64,000 bases of DNA from Micromonospora sp. Llam0 (GTDB taxonomy: Bacteria > Actinomycetota > Actinomycetes > Mycobacteriales > Micromonosporaceae): the NCBI RefSeq assembly GCF_003751085.1, contig NZ_RJJY01000002.1:1178001-1242000 (forward strand). Reading direction: 5' to 3'. The notes beneath the pieces were generated by a model that saw nothing but the letters and a program-made list of their open reading frames with translations, had not been told where the DNA came from and did not search any database. A program made the position numbers and the translations under genes. This document shows, piece by piece, positions 25,097 through 32,547 of the stretch. The number at the start of each line of letters is the position of its first letter. Within the stretch, counting starts at the first letter, position 1.

Positions 25097-25815
25097 CGGA
25101 GCACCGGTTTGCGTCCGGCCGCCGCGACGGCGTCGGGCCGGCGCAGGTAGCACGGGGTCAGCGGCTCGGTCGGCGCGGCGGTGCGGACCCGGTCGGCCGC
25201 CAGCCGCGCCAGCGGCAGCGCGTCCGGGTAGCGGGGCTCGGGTCGCACCGCTACGCCGAGCAGTTCGGCGTACCGCAGGGCGCCGTCGCCGACGGCCGTG
25301 GCCACGCCGAGACCCGGCAGGGCCTCGGCGACGGCGGCCGGTGCGCCGACCGCCGGGTCGGTGAGCCGCCGACCGCCGGCGGCGTACACCGCCCAGTAGA
25401 TCTCCCGGCGCCGCGCGTCGGTCGCGGCCAGCACCGGGCCGGGGGCGGCGTCGCTGCCGGCGGCGCCGGTGCTGCCGGCGAGGACGGTGGCGGCGTGGCC
25501 GAGCGCGTCGAGGGAGTTGACGCCGTACGTCGGGATGTCCAGGGCGTGTGCCATGCTGGCGGCGGTGACCAGCCCGGCCCGCAGGCCGGTGAACGGCCCG
25601 GGTCCGAGCCCGGCCACCACTGCGGTCAGGTCCGCCGCCGCCGCGCCGGATTCGGCCAGGCAGGCGGCGATCTGCGGGGAGAGCAGCTCGCCGTGCGCCC
25701 GCGCGTCGACCGTACGTCGGCTGGCCAGCAGACGTACGTCGTCGGTGATCTCGGCCAGCGCGGCGGTCACCGCGGGAGTCGACGAATCCAGCACCAGTAC
25801 CAGCACGGTATGCAC
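25093..25815 (-). CDS. tsaB: t6A synthesis protein TsaB
   Basis: 240 residues, ASKHA fold: VLVLDSSTPAVTAAL, HGELLSPQIAACL, VVAGLGPGPFTGLRAGL, YGVNSLDAL, ATDARRREIYWAVY. It is an inactive paralogue of TsaD that scaffolds the TsaB-TsaD-TsaE complex. The GTG at 25815 was chosen because the frame upstream is filled by a 9-bp repeat (AIRAIR...) and is not conserved-looking. First gene of the operon. Confidence 0.92.
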   Translation of the reverse strand: MHTVLVLVLDSSTPAVTAALAEITDDVRLLASRRTVDARAHGELLSPQIAACLAESGAAAADLTAVVAGLGPGPFTGLRAGLVTAASMAHALDIPTYGVNSLDALGHAATVLAGSTGAAGSDAAPGPVLAATDARRREIYWAVYAAGGRRLTDPAVGAPAAVAEALPGLGVATAVGDGALRYAELLGVAVRPEPRYPDALPLARLAADRVRTAAPTEPLTPCYLRRPDAVAAAGRKPVLR

Positions 25816-25892
25816 CCTAACCGGACACCGCGTCCGGCTCCTGTCTGCCCTCGGCGCGCCCGTGGCCGGGTCACCCCACGCCCCGCGTCCCC

Positions 25893-25928
25893 CGCGTATC
25901 GCGCGTATCGCGCGTATCGCGCGTATCG
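25893..25928. repeat. Four-copy 9-bp tandem repeat (cgcgtatcg)
   Basis: Four perfect adjacent copies, just upstream of tsaB on its non-coding side. The unit is itself nearly palindromic, so the array could form alternative structures. Confidence 0.9.
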
Positions 25929-25953
25929 CCCGCCACTCGTACTCTCCGGACCT

Positions 25954-25992
25954 GATGCCACACGTGCATCTTGATGCCACAGGTGCATCAAG
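25954..25992. promoter_or_regulatory. Two tandem operator-like palindromes
   Basis: gatgccacacgtgcatc (25954-25970) and gatgccacaggtgcatc (25973-25989) are near-identical 17-mers separated by two bases, and each has gatgc/gcatc arms. The second extends to perfect 8-bp arms cttgatgc (25970-25977) and gcatcaag (25985-25992) with a 7-base spacer. This is a typical dimer-repressor arrangement; the XRE protein encoded 196 bases downstream is the obvious candidate. Confidence 0.6.
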
Positions 25993-26039
25993 CCTGGAGA
26001 GAGACCATGTCCTCCGGCCCGACCCAGGGCCGACCCGGG

Positions 26040-26090
26040 CCCGGCCTGAGCCCGGCCTGAGCCCGGCCTGAGCCCGGCCTGAGCCCGGCC
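26040..26090. repeat. 11-bp tandem repeat (cccggcctgag, 4 copies plus a partial)
   Basis: Four exact adjacent copies from 26040 to 26083, then a partial copy. It lies upstream of the XRE gene start at 26188. One helical turn per unit means every copy presents the same DNA face. Confidence 0.85.
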
Positions 26091-26187
26091 GCCCGGGAGT
26101 CCGCCCAACCGCCCGCGCGCCGCCGGTCGGGAACCGGACATCCGTCGAGGATGGACATGATCGGTCTCGGACAGGAACCATCAGCGG

Positions 26188-26910
26188 ATGGAATCGTCGA
26201 CCCGGCTCGGCGGGGAGGTCGGCCGGCTACTGCGGCAGGAACGCGAACTCCGCCGGCTGACCCAGCGGGATCTGGCCATGGCCACCGGAATCGCGCAGAC
26301 CACCGTGGCCCGGGTCGAGTCCGGTCACCGTGGCGCGGCGCTACCACTGGTCGAGCGGTTGTTCGCGGCGCTGGGCCGGCAGCTCGTGGTCGGAGTCGAG
26401 GATATCGGCGAGGACGTGGACCGGCAGATCGCGCAACTCGCCACCAGCGGGATCGATGACCGGCTCCTGGACACCGACGTCGAGCGGTTCCGCCGCCACA
26501 TCGACGGAATCAGCTACGTCTTCGACGGCCCGACCGCCGCACTGCTGCAGGGCGCACCGGTGCCGGCACCCGGAGTGCACGTGGCCCTGCTCTGGTCCGA
26601 GGCGGACCACATCACCGAATGGCTGACCGGCCGGTACGCGAGCCGGTGGATGGACCGTTGGCAGGAGTACCGGCACATTCCGGTCGATCCGCGCGAACCG
26701 TATCCGCACCGGTGGCAGACGATAGCCGGGGAGATCCACGCCCGGATGTGCGACGAACTCCCCGAGTCGATCGACGTACGGCACGGCGACCGCCACTACC
26801 CGGTGGTGCCGCTGGCCGAGCTGGCGATCGCCGATCCGGGCGTCGCCCGGCTACTGGACCGGCACCGGGCGGGCCGCGGCGGTCAGCCGGCACCGGGCCG
26901 CGCCGGTTGA
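26188..26910 (+). CDS. XRE-family regulator with a large C-terminal domain of unknown function
   Basis: 240 residues. HTH: LGGEVGRLLRQERELRRLTQRDLAMATGIAQTTVARVESGHRG. The C-terminal ~150 residues (VERFRRHIDGISYVFDGPTAALLQGAPVP...VHVALLWSEADHITEWL) are not recognised by me, although the layout recalls HTH proteins fused to nucleotidyltransferase-like or AbiE-antitoxin-like domains. ATG 26188. It probably autoregulates through the palindromes at 25954-25992. It converges on ung with only four bases between stop codons. Confidence 0.75.
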   Translation: MESSTRLGGEVGRLLRQERELRRLTQRDLAMATGIAQTTVARVESGHRGAALPLVERLFAALGRQLVVGVEDIGEDVDRQIAQLATSGIDDRLLDTDVERFRRHIDGISYVFDGPTAALLQGAPVPAPGVHVALLWSEADHITEWLTGRYASRWMDRWQEYRHIPVDPREPYPHRWQTIAGEIHARMCDELPESIDVRHGDRHYPVVPLAELAIADPGVARLLDRHRAGRGGQPAPGRAG

Positions 26911-26937
26911 CCGGTCAGCCGGCCACCGGCTGACCGG
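26911..26937. terminator. Perfect 12-bp hairpin at the XRE/ung convergent junction
   Basis: ccggtcagccgg (26911-26922), cca, ccggctgaccgg (26926-26937). It begins one base after the XRE stop and contains the last codons and the stop of ung, so the same stem would end both transcripts. No T-run is present. Confidence 0.6.
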
Positions 26938-27619
26938 CACCGCCGGTCCGGCTCCAGTCGATGCCGGGCAGGCCGGCATCGGCCAGCGCCTTGTCGGTGG
27001 CGCTGAACGGCCGGCTGCCGAGAAAACCCCGCGGGTTCATCGGGCTGGGGTGGCCGGCCTCCAGCACGACGTGCCCCGGGTTGGTGATCAATCCGCGCTT
27101 CTTGCGCGCGTAGCCGCCCCACAGCAGGAAGACGACCCGCTGGTCGCGGGCGTCGAGCGCGGCGATCGTGGCGTCGGTGAACCCCTCCCAGCCCTTGCCG
27201 GCGTGTGAGCCGGGCCGGCCCTGCCGCACGGTGAGCACCGCGTTGAGCAGCAGCACCCCCTGGGCCGCCCAGCCGGTCAGGTCACCACTGCGCGGCATCG
27301 GCACCCCGACGTCGGTGCCCAGCTCCTTGAAGACGTTGCGCAGCGACGGCGGCACCGGCACCCCGTCACGGACGCTGAAGCTCAGCCCGTGGGCCTGCCC
27401 GGCCCGGTGGTACGGGTCCTGGCCGAGGATCAGCACCCGGCACTGCTCCGGCGGGCACAGCCGGTACGCGGTGAACAGATCCTCCACCGGCGGGTACACC
27501 GTCTGGTCGGCGTACTCGTCGGCGACGTACCGGCCGAGCGCGGCGGTGCCGGCCGGGTCCAGGTGCGGGGTGAGCGCGGTGGCCCAGGCAGGAGGCAACA
27601 TGGCCAGCAGGTCGAGCAT
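26915..27619 (-). CDS. ung: Uracil-DNA glycosylase, family 1
   Basis: 234 residues. Catalytic GQDPYH (Asp68), the FLLWGGYARKKRGLI region and the HPSPMN leucine-loop motif are all present; HPSPLS is more usual. The enzyme removes uracil from DNA in base-excision repair. ATG 27619. It lies between tsaE and the XRE gene on the minus strand, 91 bases downstream of tsaE. Confidence 0.96.
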   Translation of the reverse strand: MLDLLAMLPPAWATALTPHLDPAGTAALGRYVADEYADQTVYPPVEDLFTAYRLCPPEQCRVLILGQDPYHRAGQAHGLSFSVRDGVPVPPSLRNVFKELGTDVGVPMPRSGDLTGWAAQGVLLLNAVLTVRQGRPGSHAGKGWEGFTDATIAALDARDQRVVFLLWGGYARKKRGLITNPGHVVLEAGHPSPMNPRGFLGSRPFSATDKALADAGLPGIDWSRTGGAGQPVAG

Positions 27620-27710
27620 CTCGGGAGCCTTTCGTCACACCTCGGTGGTGGCCGCCGCCCGGTCACGGAGGGCTGCGCGCCGTCCGGCACTCTACGGGTC
27701 GGCTACGACA

Positions 27711-28217
27711 TCACCGTCCAGCATGGTCGGCCGGCTGGTCCAGCGCAGCGAGCCGACCCGACCAGCCGGGGCCCCGCCCGGTCAACTCGGCGGTCCGGGA
27801 GTCGTCCTCGGCCCGGTGCATGCGGACCAGCAGGTGCGCCTCGGCGAGCTGCTCGACCATCCCCTCGCCCCACTCGACGACGGTGACCGCCCGGTCCATG
27901 TCGGCGTCCAGGTCGAGGTCGTCGATCTCGGCCCGTGGGTCGGGTGCGTCGCCGAGCCGGTACGCGTCGGCGTGCACCAGGGTGAGCGTGCCGCCCCGGG
28001 CCGCATCCGGCTGGTGTACCCGGGCGATGACGAAGGTCGGCGAGGTGACGTCGCCGCGTACCCCGAGGCCGTCGCCGATCCCCTGCACCAGCGCGGTCTT
28101 GCCGGCGCCGAGCGGACCGGTCAGCACCACCAGGTCGCCCTGGCGCAGCAGCCGGCCGAGGCGGCGGCCGAGGTCGTGGGTGTCGGCCAGTTCGGGTAGC
28201 GGGATCCGGACGGTCAT
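27711..28217 (-). CDS. tsaE: tRNA t6A synthesis ATPase TsaE
   Basis: 168 residues. P-loop TGPLGAGKTALVQGIGDGLG, switch-like VTSPTFVIARVH, the HADAYRL strand and VVEWGEG. TsaE powers turnover of the TsaB-TsaD complex. Its start overlaps the stop of the upstream hydrolase gene (ATGA), placing it in the alr-hydrolase-tsaE operon. It is separated from tsaD by ung and the XRE gene, a slightly broken-up version of the actinobacterial order. Confidence 0.95.
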   Translation of the reverse strand: MTVRIPLPELADTHDLGRRLGRLLRQGDLVVLTGPLGAGKTALVQGIGDGLGVRGDVTSPTFVIARVHQPDAARGGTLTLVHADAYRLGDAPDPRAEIDDLDLDADMDRAVTVVEWGEGMVEQLAEAHLLVRMHRAEDDSRTAELTGRGPGWSGRLAALDQPADHAGR

Positions 28218-29302
28218 CGGGCAATTTTCGCAAGGAACGCGAACAGCGCCGCGTTGACCCGGTCGGCGTGTTCCAGCATCACCACGTGCCCGCCGTCGGG
28301 GATCTTCACGTAGTCTGCGTCGGGCAGCCGACGCAGGATCTCCTCCGAGTGGGTCACCGGGGTGATCATGTCCTTGTCGCCGACGATGACCAGCGTCGGG
28401 CTGCTCTCCAGCACCGCGAGTGCCGGGTACCGGGAGTGGGTCAGCAGGGTGCGCACGTACCGGGTGACGGTCTCCGCCGAGGTCCGTGAGTTCATCCGTT
28501 CCACGTAGCTGACCAGCGCCGGGCTGGGCCGGGCGGTGCCGAAGCCGTACTGGCGGGTCAGCAGCCAGGCGAGGTCGGCGGTGGCCACCCGCAGCCGGTC
28601 GATGACTCCGCCGGTCAGCCGGGTGGCGTTGTTGACCAGCATCAGCAGCGGCGAGCCGGCGCGGCTGAGGATCGCCGGCAGACCGAGCCGGGCCTCGTCG
28701 GCCAGGCTGCCCGAGGTCGCCATCAGTACGGTGCCGACCACCCGGTCGCGGAACAGCTCCGGATGCCGTTGCGCCAGGGCCATGATGGTCATGCCACCCA
28801 TCGAGTGTCCGACCAGGATCAACGGGCCGTCGCCGGCGGCCTGCTCGATGACCGCGCGTAGTGTCTCACCGAGCGCGTCGATCTCGTAGTCGCCGGACTC
28901 CAGCCGGCCGGAGCGGCCGTGGCCGGGCTGGTCGTAGCAGACCAACCGGTACTCTCCCCGCCGGGTCAGCTCCCGGCGCTGGAAGTGGAAGGTCCCCATG
29001 TCCAGGCAGTAGCCGTGCACGAAGACGATGGTCGGCCGCAGCGGTGCCGCGTCGTCCGGCTCGACGATCTCCACGTAGACGTCGGTGCCGTCGGCGGCGG
29101 TGACCACCCGGGTCTCGTCGTAGGGCAGCTCGCCGAAGGGTTCGTCGGCGTACCGGTCCGCCACCTCCCGCTTGAGCCGACGTACCAGGGCGCGTTCGGC
29201 GGCGACCGTCGCGGTCACCCCGGCAGCCGCGACGCCGATGGCCGCGCCGACGACGCCGGCGGTCCGGGCCACCTTCTGCGCACCGACCCGCTGCCCGCTC
29301 AT
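28214..29302 (-). CDS. Alpha/beta-hydrolase, membrane-anchored
   Basis: 362 residues. One hydrophobic helix at residues 13-35 probably anchors it. The hydrolase fold shows FVHGYCLDMGTFHFQ (oxyanion HG), YDQPGHGRS, nucleophile GHSMGG (S167), the acid in VIVGDKDMITP and a C-terminal GGHVVMLEHADRVN (His). Esterase or lipase activity is likely; substrate unknown. Both ends overlap the neighbours by 4 bases (alr upstream, tsaE downstream). Confidence 0.88.
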   Translation of the reverse strand: MSGQRVGAQKVARTAGVVGAAIGVAAAGVTATVAAERALVRRLKREVADRYADEPFGELPYDETRVVTAADGTDVYVEIVEPDDAAPLRPTIVFVHGYCLDMGTFHFQRRELTRRGEYRLVCYDQPGHGRSGRLESGDYEIDALGETLRAVIEQAAGDGPLILVGHSMGGMTIMALAQRHPELFRDRVVGTVLMATSGSLADEARLGLPAILSRAGSPLLMLVNNATRLTGGVIDRLRVATADLAWLLTRQYGFGTARPSPALVSYVERMNSRTSAETVTRYVRTLLTHSRYPALAVLESSPTLVIVGDKDMITPVTHSEEILRRLPDADYVKIPDGGHVVMLEHADRVNAALFAFLAKIAR

Positions 29303-30417
29303 GGCCGGCTGTCCTGGTAGGTCCGGGGCACCCGGGGACTACCGAACCGGGTGACGATCTCGTAGTTGATGGTGCCGACCGCGTCGGCCCAGTCGTCGGC
29401 GGTCGGGCCGCCGTCGCGTCCGTCACCGAACAATGTGGCCACCTCCCCAGCGTTGATCTCGTCGTCGCCGCAGTCGAGCACGATCTGGTCCATGCACACC
29501 CGGCCGGCGATCCGGCGCGTCCGGCCGCCGAGGCGCACCGGCCCGGTGTTGGACGCGTGCCGGGGCACCCCGTCGGCGTAGCCGAGCGGCACCACGGCCA
29601 GGGTGCTCTCCCGTCCGGTGTGGTAGGTGTGCCCGTAGGAGACGCCCTGCCCGGCGGGGACCCGCTTGACCAGCATCACCCGGGCGCGGACGGTCATCGC
29701 CGGCCGCAGGCCGAAATCCTCACCCGGCACCGGGGACAGCCCGTAGCAGGCGATACCGGGGCGGACCAGGTCGAAGTGGGTGTCCGGCCGGGTCAGCGTG
29801 GCCGCCGAGTTGGCCAGGTGCCGGTAGCGGGGGCGCAGCCCGTACCGGCCGGCCACGGCCAGCCCGTCGTGGTACGCCGCCAGCTGCCGGTCGATGGTGG
29901 CGTGCCCCGGCGCGTCGGCGAAGACGAAGTGGCTCCACACCCCGACCACCTCGACGGTGCCGTCGGACTGCGCTTTGGCGGCTGCCTCAACCAGCTCTGG
30001 CCAGTCGTCGCCGGTGGCCCCACCCCGGGACAACCCGGTGTCGATCTTGAGGTGCAGCCGGGCCGGCCGGCCGGCGAGTCGGGCTGCGGCGACGGCCTCG
30101 GACAGCAGGGCGCGGCTGCCCACGCCGAGGTCGACGTCGGCGGCGACCGCGTCGTGTAGCGGCAGTCCGGGACTGAGCAGCCAGGCCAGCACCGGCCCGG
30201 TCAGCCCGGCACCGCGCAGCTCCAGCGCCTCACCGAGGGTGCAGACGCCCAGCCAGTCCGCTCCGGCGTCGAGGGCGGCCCGGGCCGCCGGCACCATGCC
30301 GTGGCCGTACCCGTCGCCCTTCACCACCGCCATAAGCTCGGCGCTGGTGCCGGCCCGCAGCCGGGCCACGTTCTCCCGGATCGCGTCCAGGTCGACCCGC
30401 ACCTCTGCCTGCCACAT
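29299..30417 (-). CDS. alr: Alanine racemase
   Basis: 372 residues. The PLP lysine lies in AVVKGDGYGHG (K33). HLKIDTGLSRGG, SHFVFAD, LANSAATL and RPGIACYGLSP follow, and the second catalytic Tyr lies in GVSYGHTYHT. It makes D-alanine for peptidoglycan. First gene of the alr-hydrolase-tsaE operon, 101 bases from nnr; no clear promoter was picked in that gap. Confidence 0.97.
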   Translation of the reverse strand: MWQAEVRVDLDAIRENVARLRAGTSAELMAVVKGDGYGHGMVPAARAALDAGADWLGVCTLGEALELRGAGLTGPVLAWLLSPGLPLHDAVAADVDLGVGSRALLSEAVAAARLAGRPARLHLKIDTGLSRGGATGDDWPELVEAAAKAQSDGTVEVVGVWSHFVFADAPGHATIDRQLAAYHDGLAVAGRYGLRPRYRHLANSAATLTRPDTHFDLVRPGIACYGLSPVPGEDFGLRPAMTVRARVMLVKRVPAGQGVSYGHTYHTGRESTLAVVPLGYADGVPRHASNTGPVRLGGRTRRIAGRVCMDQIVLDCGDDEINAGEVATLFGDGRDGGPTADDWADAVGTINYEIVTRFGSPRVPRTYQDSRP

Positions 30418-30518
30418 GAGGCCAGCCTACTGACCGGTCACCTGATCGGGCAGGTTCCCGGCCGGTCAGGTCGGCGCCCGACCGGGTCAGATCATCGTCA
30501 CCTGTTGAAAGGTCGCCG

Positions 30519-32039
30519 TCACTCAACGGTCAGGTCGGCCACCACGGGGCGCAGCGCGGCAGCCACCTCGACTGCGGTGACCGGCCCGCTCCGGGCGGCG
30601 GCCCGGCCGGCCAGGCCGTGCACGTACGCGGCGGCCAGCGCCGCCCGCTGCGGGTCCAGCCCGGCGGCGAGCAGCGAGCCGAGCAGACCGGCCAGCACGT
30701 CGCCGGTGCCGCCGGTGGCCAGCGCCGGGGTGCCGGTGGCGTTCACGTACGCCCGTCCGTCCGGGCCGGCGACCACCGTACGGTCGCCTTTGAGCAGGAC
30801 GGTCGCCCGCATCCAGGCGGCCAGCCGCAGCGCGGCCCCGACCCGGTCGTCGCCGGGTGGCTGGCCGGCGAGCCGGGCGAACTCCCGGTCGTGCGGGGTG
30901 ATCACGGTGGGTGCCTGCCGGCCGCGCAGCTGCTCGGCCCAGCTGCCGTCGACCAGCATGGTCAACGCGTCGGCGTCCAGCACCACCGGCACCGGCGCGG
31001 CCAGCACCGACCGCAGCTCGGTGACGGCGTGTTCCCCGCCACCCAGCCCGGAGCCGCACACCCAGGCCTGCACCCGGCCGGCGTCGGCGACCCGACCGGT
31101 GGCGATCACCGAGGGATACCGGTCCAGCACCTGGGCGGCGGCGCTGCCGGCGTACCGGACCAGGCCGGTCGGCCCGGCGACCGCCCCGCCGACGGAGAGC
31201 ACCGCCGCGCCCGGATAGGTCGCCGATCCGGTCGCCACGCCGACCACTCCCCGGGTGTACTTCTCGGCGGCCGGGGCCAGCGACGGCCACCAGGCCGACA
31301 CGTCGTCGCGACCGGGCACCTCGAACGCGGGTGTGCCGCGCAACCACGGTCGCAGGCCGATGTCGACCAGCTCCACGTGGCCGGCGCGGGCGGCGGCCGG
31401 TCCGACCATCAGGGCCGGCTTCAGGCATCCGAAGGTGACGGTGACGTCGGCCCGTACGGTGTCCGTCCCGGCCCCGGCAGCTCCGGCCCCGGCGAGGCCC
31501 GCTCCGGTCGACGGCACCGCAGCGCCGTCGGGCACCCCGCCGGTGTCGACCGCCACGCCGCTGGGCACGTCCACCGCGACCAGCACCGGCCGACCGCCAC
31601 GTGCCGAGGTGAGCTCACCGGCCCGGGCGAGCGCACCGACGGCCGGCTCCCGCAGCCCACCGGTGCCGCCGATGCCGACGATCCCGTCCAGGATCAGGTC
31701 CGCGTGCCGGCCGGCGCCGTCGACGGCCCGGCCGCCGGCGGCCCGTAGCGCGGCGAGCCCGCCACGGTGGGCCCGGTCCGGTCGCAGCAGCCAGGCGGTG
31801 ACCCGGGCGCCCCGGCGGGCCAGCCGGGCCCCGGCGTACAGCGTGTCACCGCCGTTGTCGCCCGAGCCGACCAGCAGCAGCACCTCGGCGCCGTAGACCC
31901 CGCCGCGCTCGGTGAGCAGGGTGGCGCACCTGCGGGCCAGGCCGGCGGCGGCCCGGTGCATCAGTGTCCCCGGTGGAACGGTCGCCATCAGCGCCTGCTC
32001 GGCGCTGCGGACGTCGGACACCCGCCACACCTGGATCAT
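30519..32039 (-). CDS. nnr: Bifunctional NAD(P)HX epimerase / ADP-dependent dehydratase
   Basis: 506 residues. The N-terminal YjeF_N epimerase domain (residues 1-~225; GSGDNGGDTLYAGARL, VAVDVPSGV) is followed by a C-terminal ribokinase-like dehydratase domain (VITPHDREFARL, TVLLKGDRTVVAGPDG, GTGDVLAGLLGSLLAAGL). It repairs hydrated NADH and NADPH. ATG 32039 with gaggag just upstream. A 20-residue Gly/Ala insertion (STGAGLAGAGAAGAGT) lies between the domains. Confidence 0.95.
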   Translation of the reverse strand: MIQVWRVSDVRSAEQALMATVPPGTLMHRAAAGLARRCATLLTERGGVYGAEVLLLVGSGDNGGDTLYAGARLARRGARVTAWLLRPDRAHRGGLAALRAAGGRAVDGAGRHADLILDGIVGIGGTGGLREPAVGALARAGELTSARGGRPVLVAVDVPSGVAVDTGGVPDGAAVPSTGAGLAGAGAAGAGTDTVRADVTVTFGCLKPALMVGPAAARAGHVELVDIGLRPWLRGTPAFEVPGRDDVSAWWPSLAPAAEKYTRGVVGVATGSATYPGAAVLSVGGAVAGPTGLVRYAGSAAAQVLDRYPSVIATGRVADAGRVQAWVCGSGLGGGEHAVTELRSVLAAPVPVVLDADALTMLVDGSWAEQLRGRQAPTVITPHDREFARLAGQPPGDDRVGAALRLAAWMRATVLLKGDRTVVAGPDGRAYVNATGTPALATGGTGDVLAGLLGSLLAAGLDPQRAALAAAYVHGLAGRAAARSGPVTAVEVAAALRPVVADLTVE

Positions 32040-32197
32040 CTCCTCGCACCTCCGCCGCGCCGGCTTCGTCGCTCACCGCCCACGGTCACCCTACCGGCGG
32101 TGGTGACCGGCGGGACGGTAACCGCTGCGCCGATTGTCCACAGGGTCCCCGCCACGCCGCCGGTTCCGGATAGCGTCTGCCCATCGACACATGCCGA

Positions 32198-32235
32198 CGG
32201 AGGCGACATGGGTGAACGGAGGCGACATGGGTGAA
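32198..32235 (+). repeat. 19-bp tandem duplication of a ribosome site and start codon
   Basis: cggaggcgacatgggtgaa occurs at 32198-32216 and again at 32217-32235. Each copy has ggagg and an ATG. The second ATG (32227) starts the WXG-like gene. The first (32208) is out of frame and opens an 8-codon peptide whose TGA (32232-32234) lies just past the real start, so its translation would end on the gene's own initiation site. Confidence 0.85.
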
Positions 32236-32547
32236 CTGCCCGGCAATGACGTGGGCCCGGCCGGCGGCGGGCCGCTGCGGGTGCGGCCGGCTGTGCTGCA
32301 CGACGCCGCCGACCGGTTGACCGGGCTGGCCTACCGGCTGGGGCACGGGCTGGCCGGCCAGCCGGAGCTGAGCGTCGCCGCACCGGGCTGGGCGGCGGCC
32401 GACCTGCTGGTCGCGGTGGAGGCCGCGGTGCACCGCCAGGTGAGCCGGGCCGGCGCGGACGCGGCCGGCACCGGTCAGGCGCTGGCCAGGGCCGCCGACG
32501 AGTACGACGCCGCCGACTGGCGGGCGGTCCACCGGCTGGCCAGGTGA
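32227..32547 (+). CDS. WXG100/ESX-like small helical protein
   Basis: 106 residues, Ala-rich and helical. LRVRPAVLHDAADRLTGLAYRLGHGL...[45 protein letters not shown] has the heptad pattern and the W near the midpoint expected of type VII secretion partners. It ends with an overlap (GTGA) into the DUF1023 hydrolase gene. Start 32227 is chosen for its ggagg; in-frame upstream ATGs at 32134 and 32191 are less well placed. The duplicated start region is described separately. Confidence 0.7.
   Translation: MGELPGNDVGPAGGGPLRVRPAVLHDAADRLTGLAYRLGHGLAGQPELSVAAPGWAAADLLVAVEAAVHRQVSRAGADAAGTGQALARAADEYDAADWRAVHRLAR

Larger units (their letters stand above)
25816..26187. promoter_or_regulatory. Divergent tsaB / XRE-regulator intergenic region
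   Basis: 372 bases with three distinct repeat features (listed separately): a 9-bp array, a pair of operator-like palindromes and an 11-bp array. No protein-like frame is supported. Confidence 0.6.

Noticed and set aside
25893..26090. CRISPR array
   Set aside because: The 9- and 11-bp units are contiguous with no spacers, and no cas genes are nearby.
25816..26181. Longer TsaB start with an AIRAIRAIR stretch
   Set aside because: The extension is translated tandem repeat and does not resemble TsaB; the family starts at the VLVLDSS strand.
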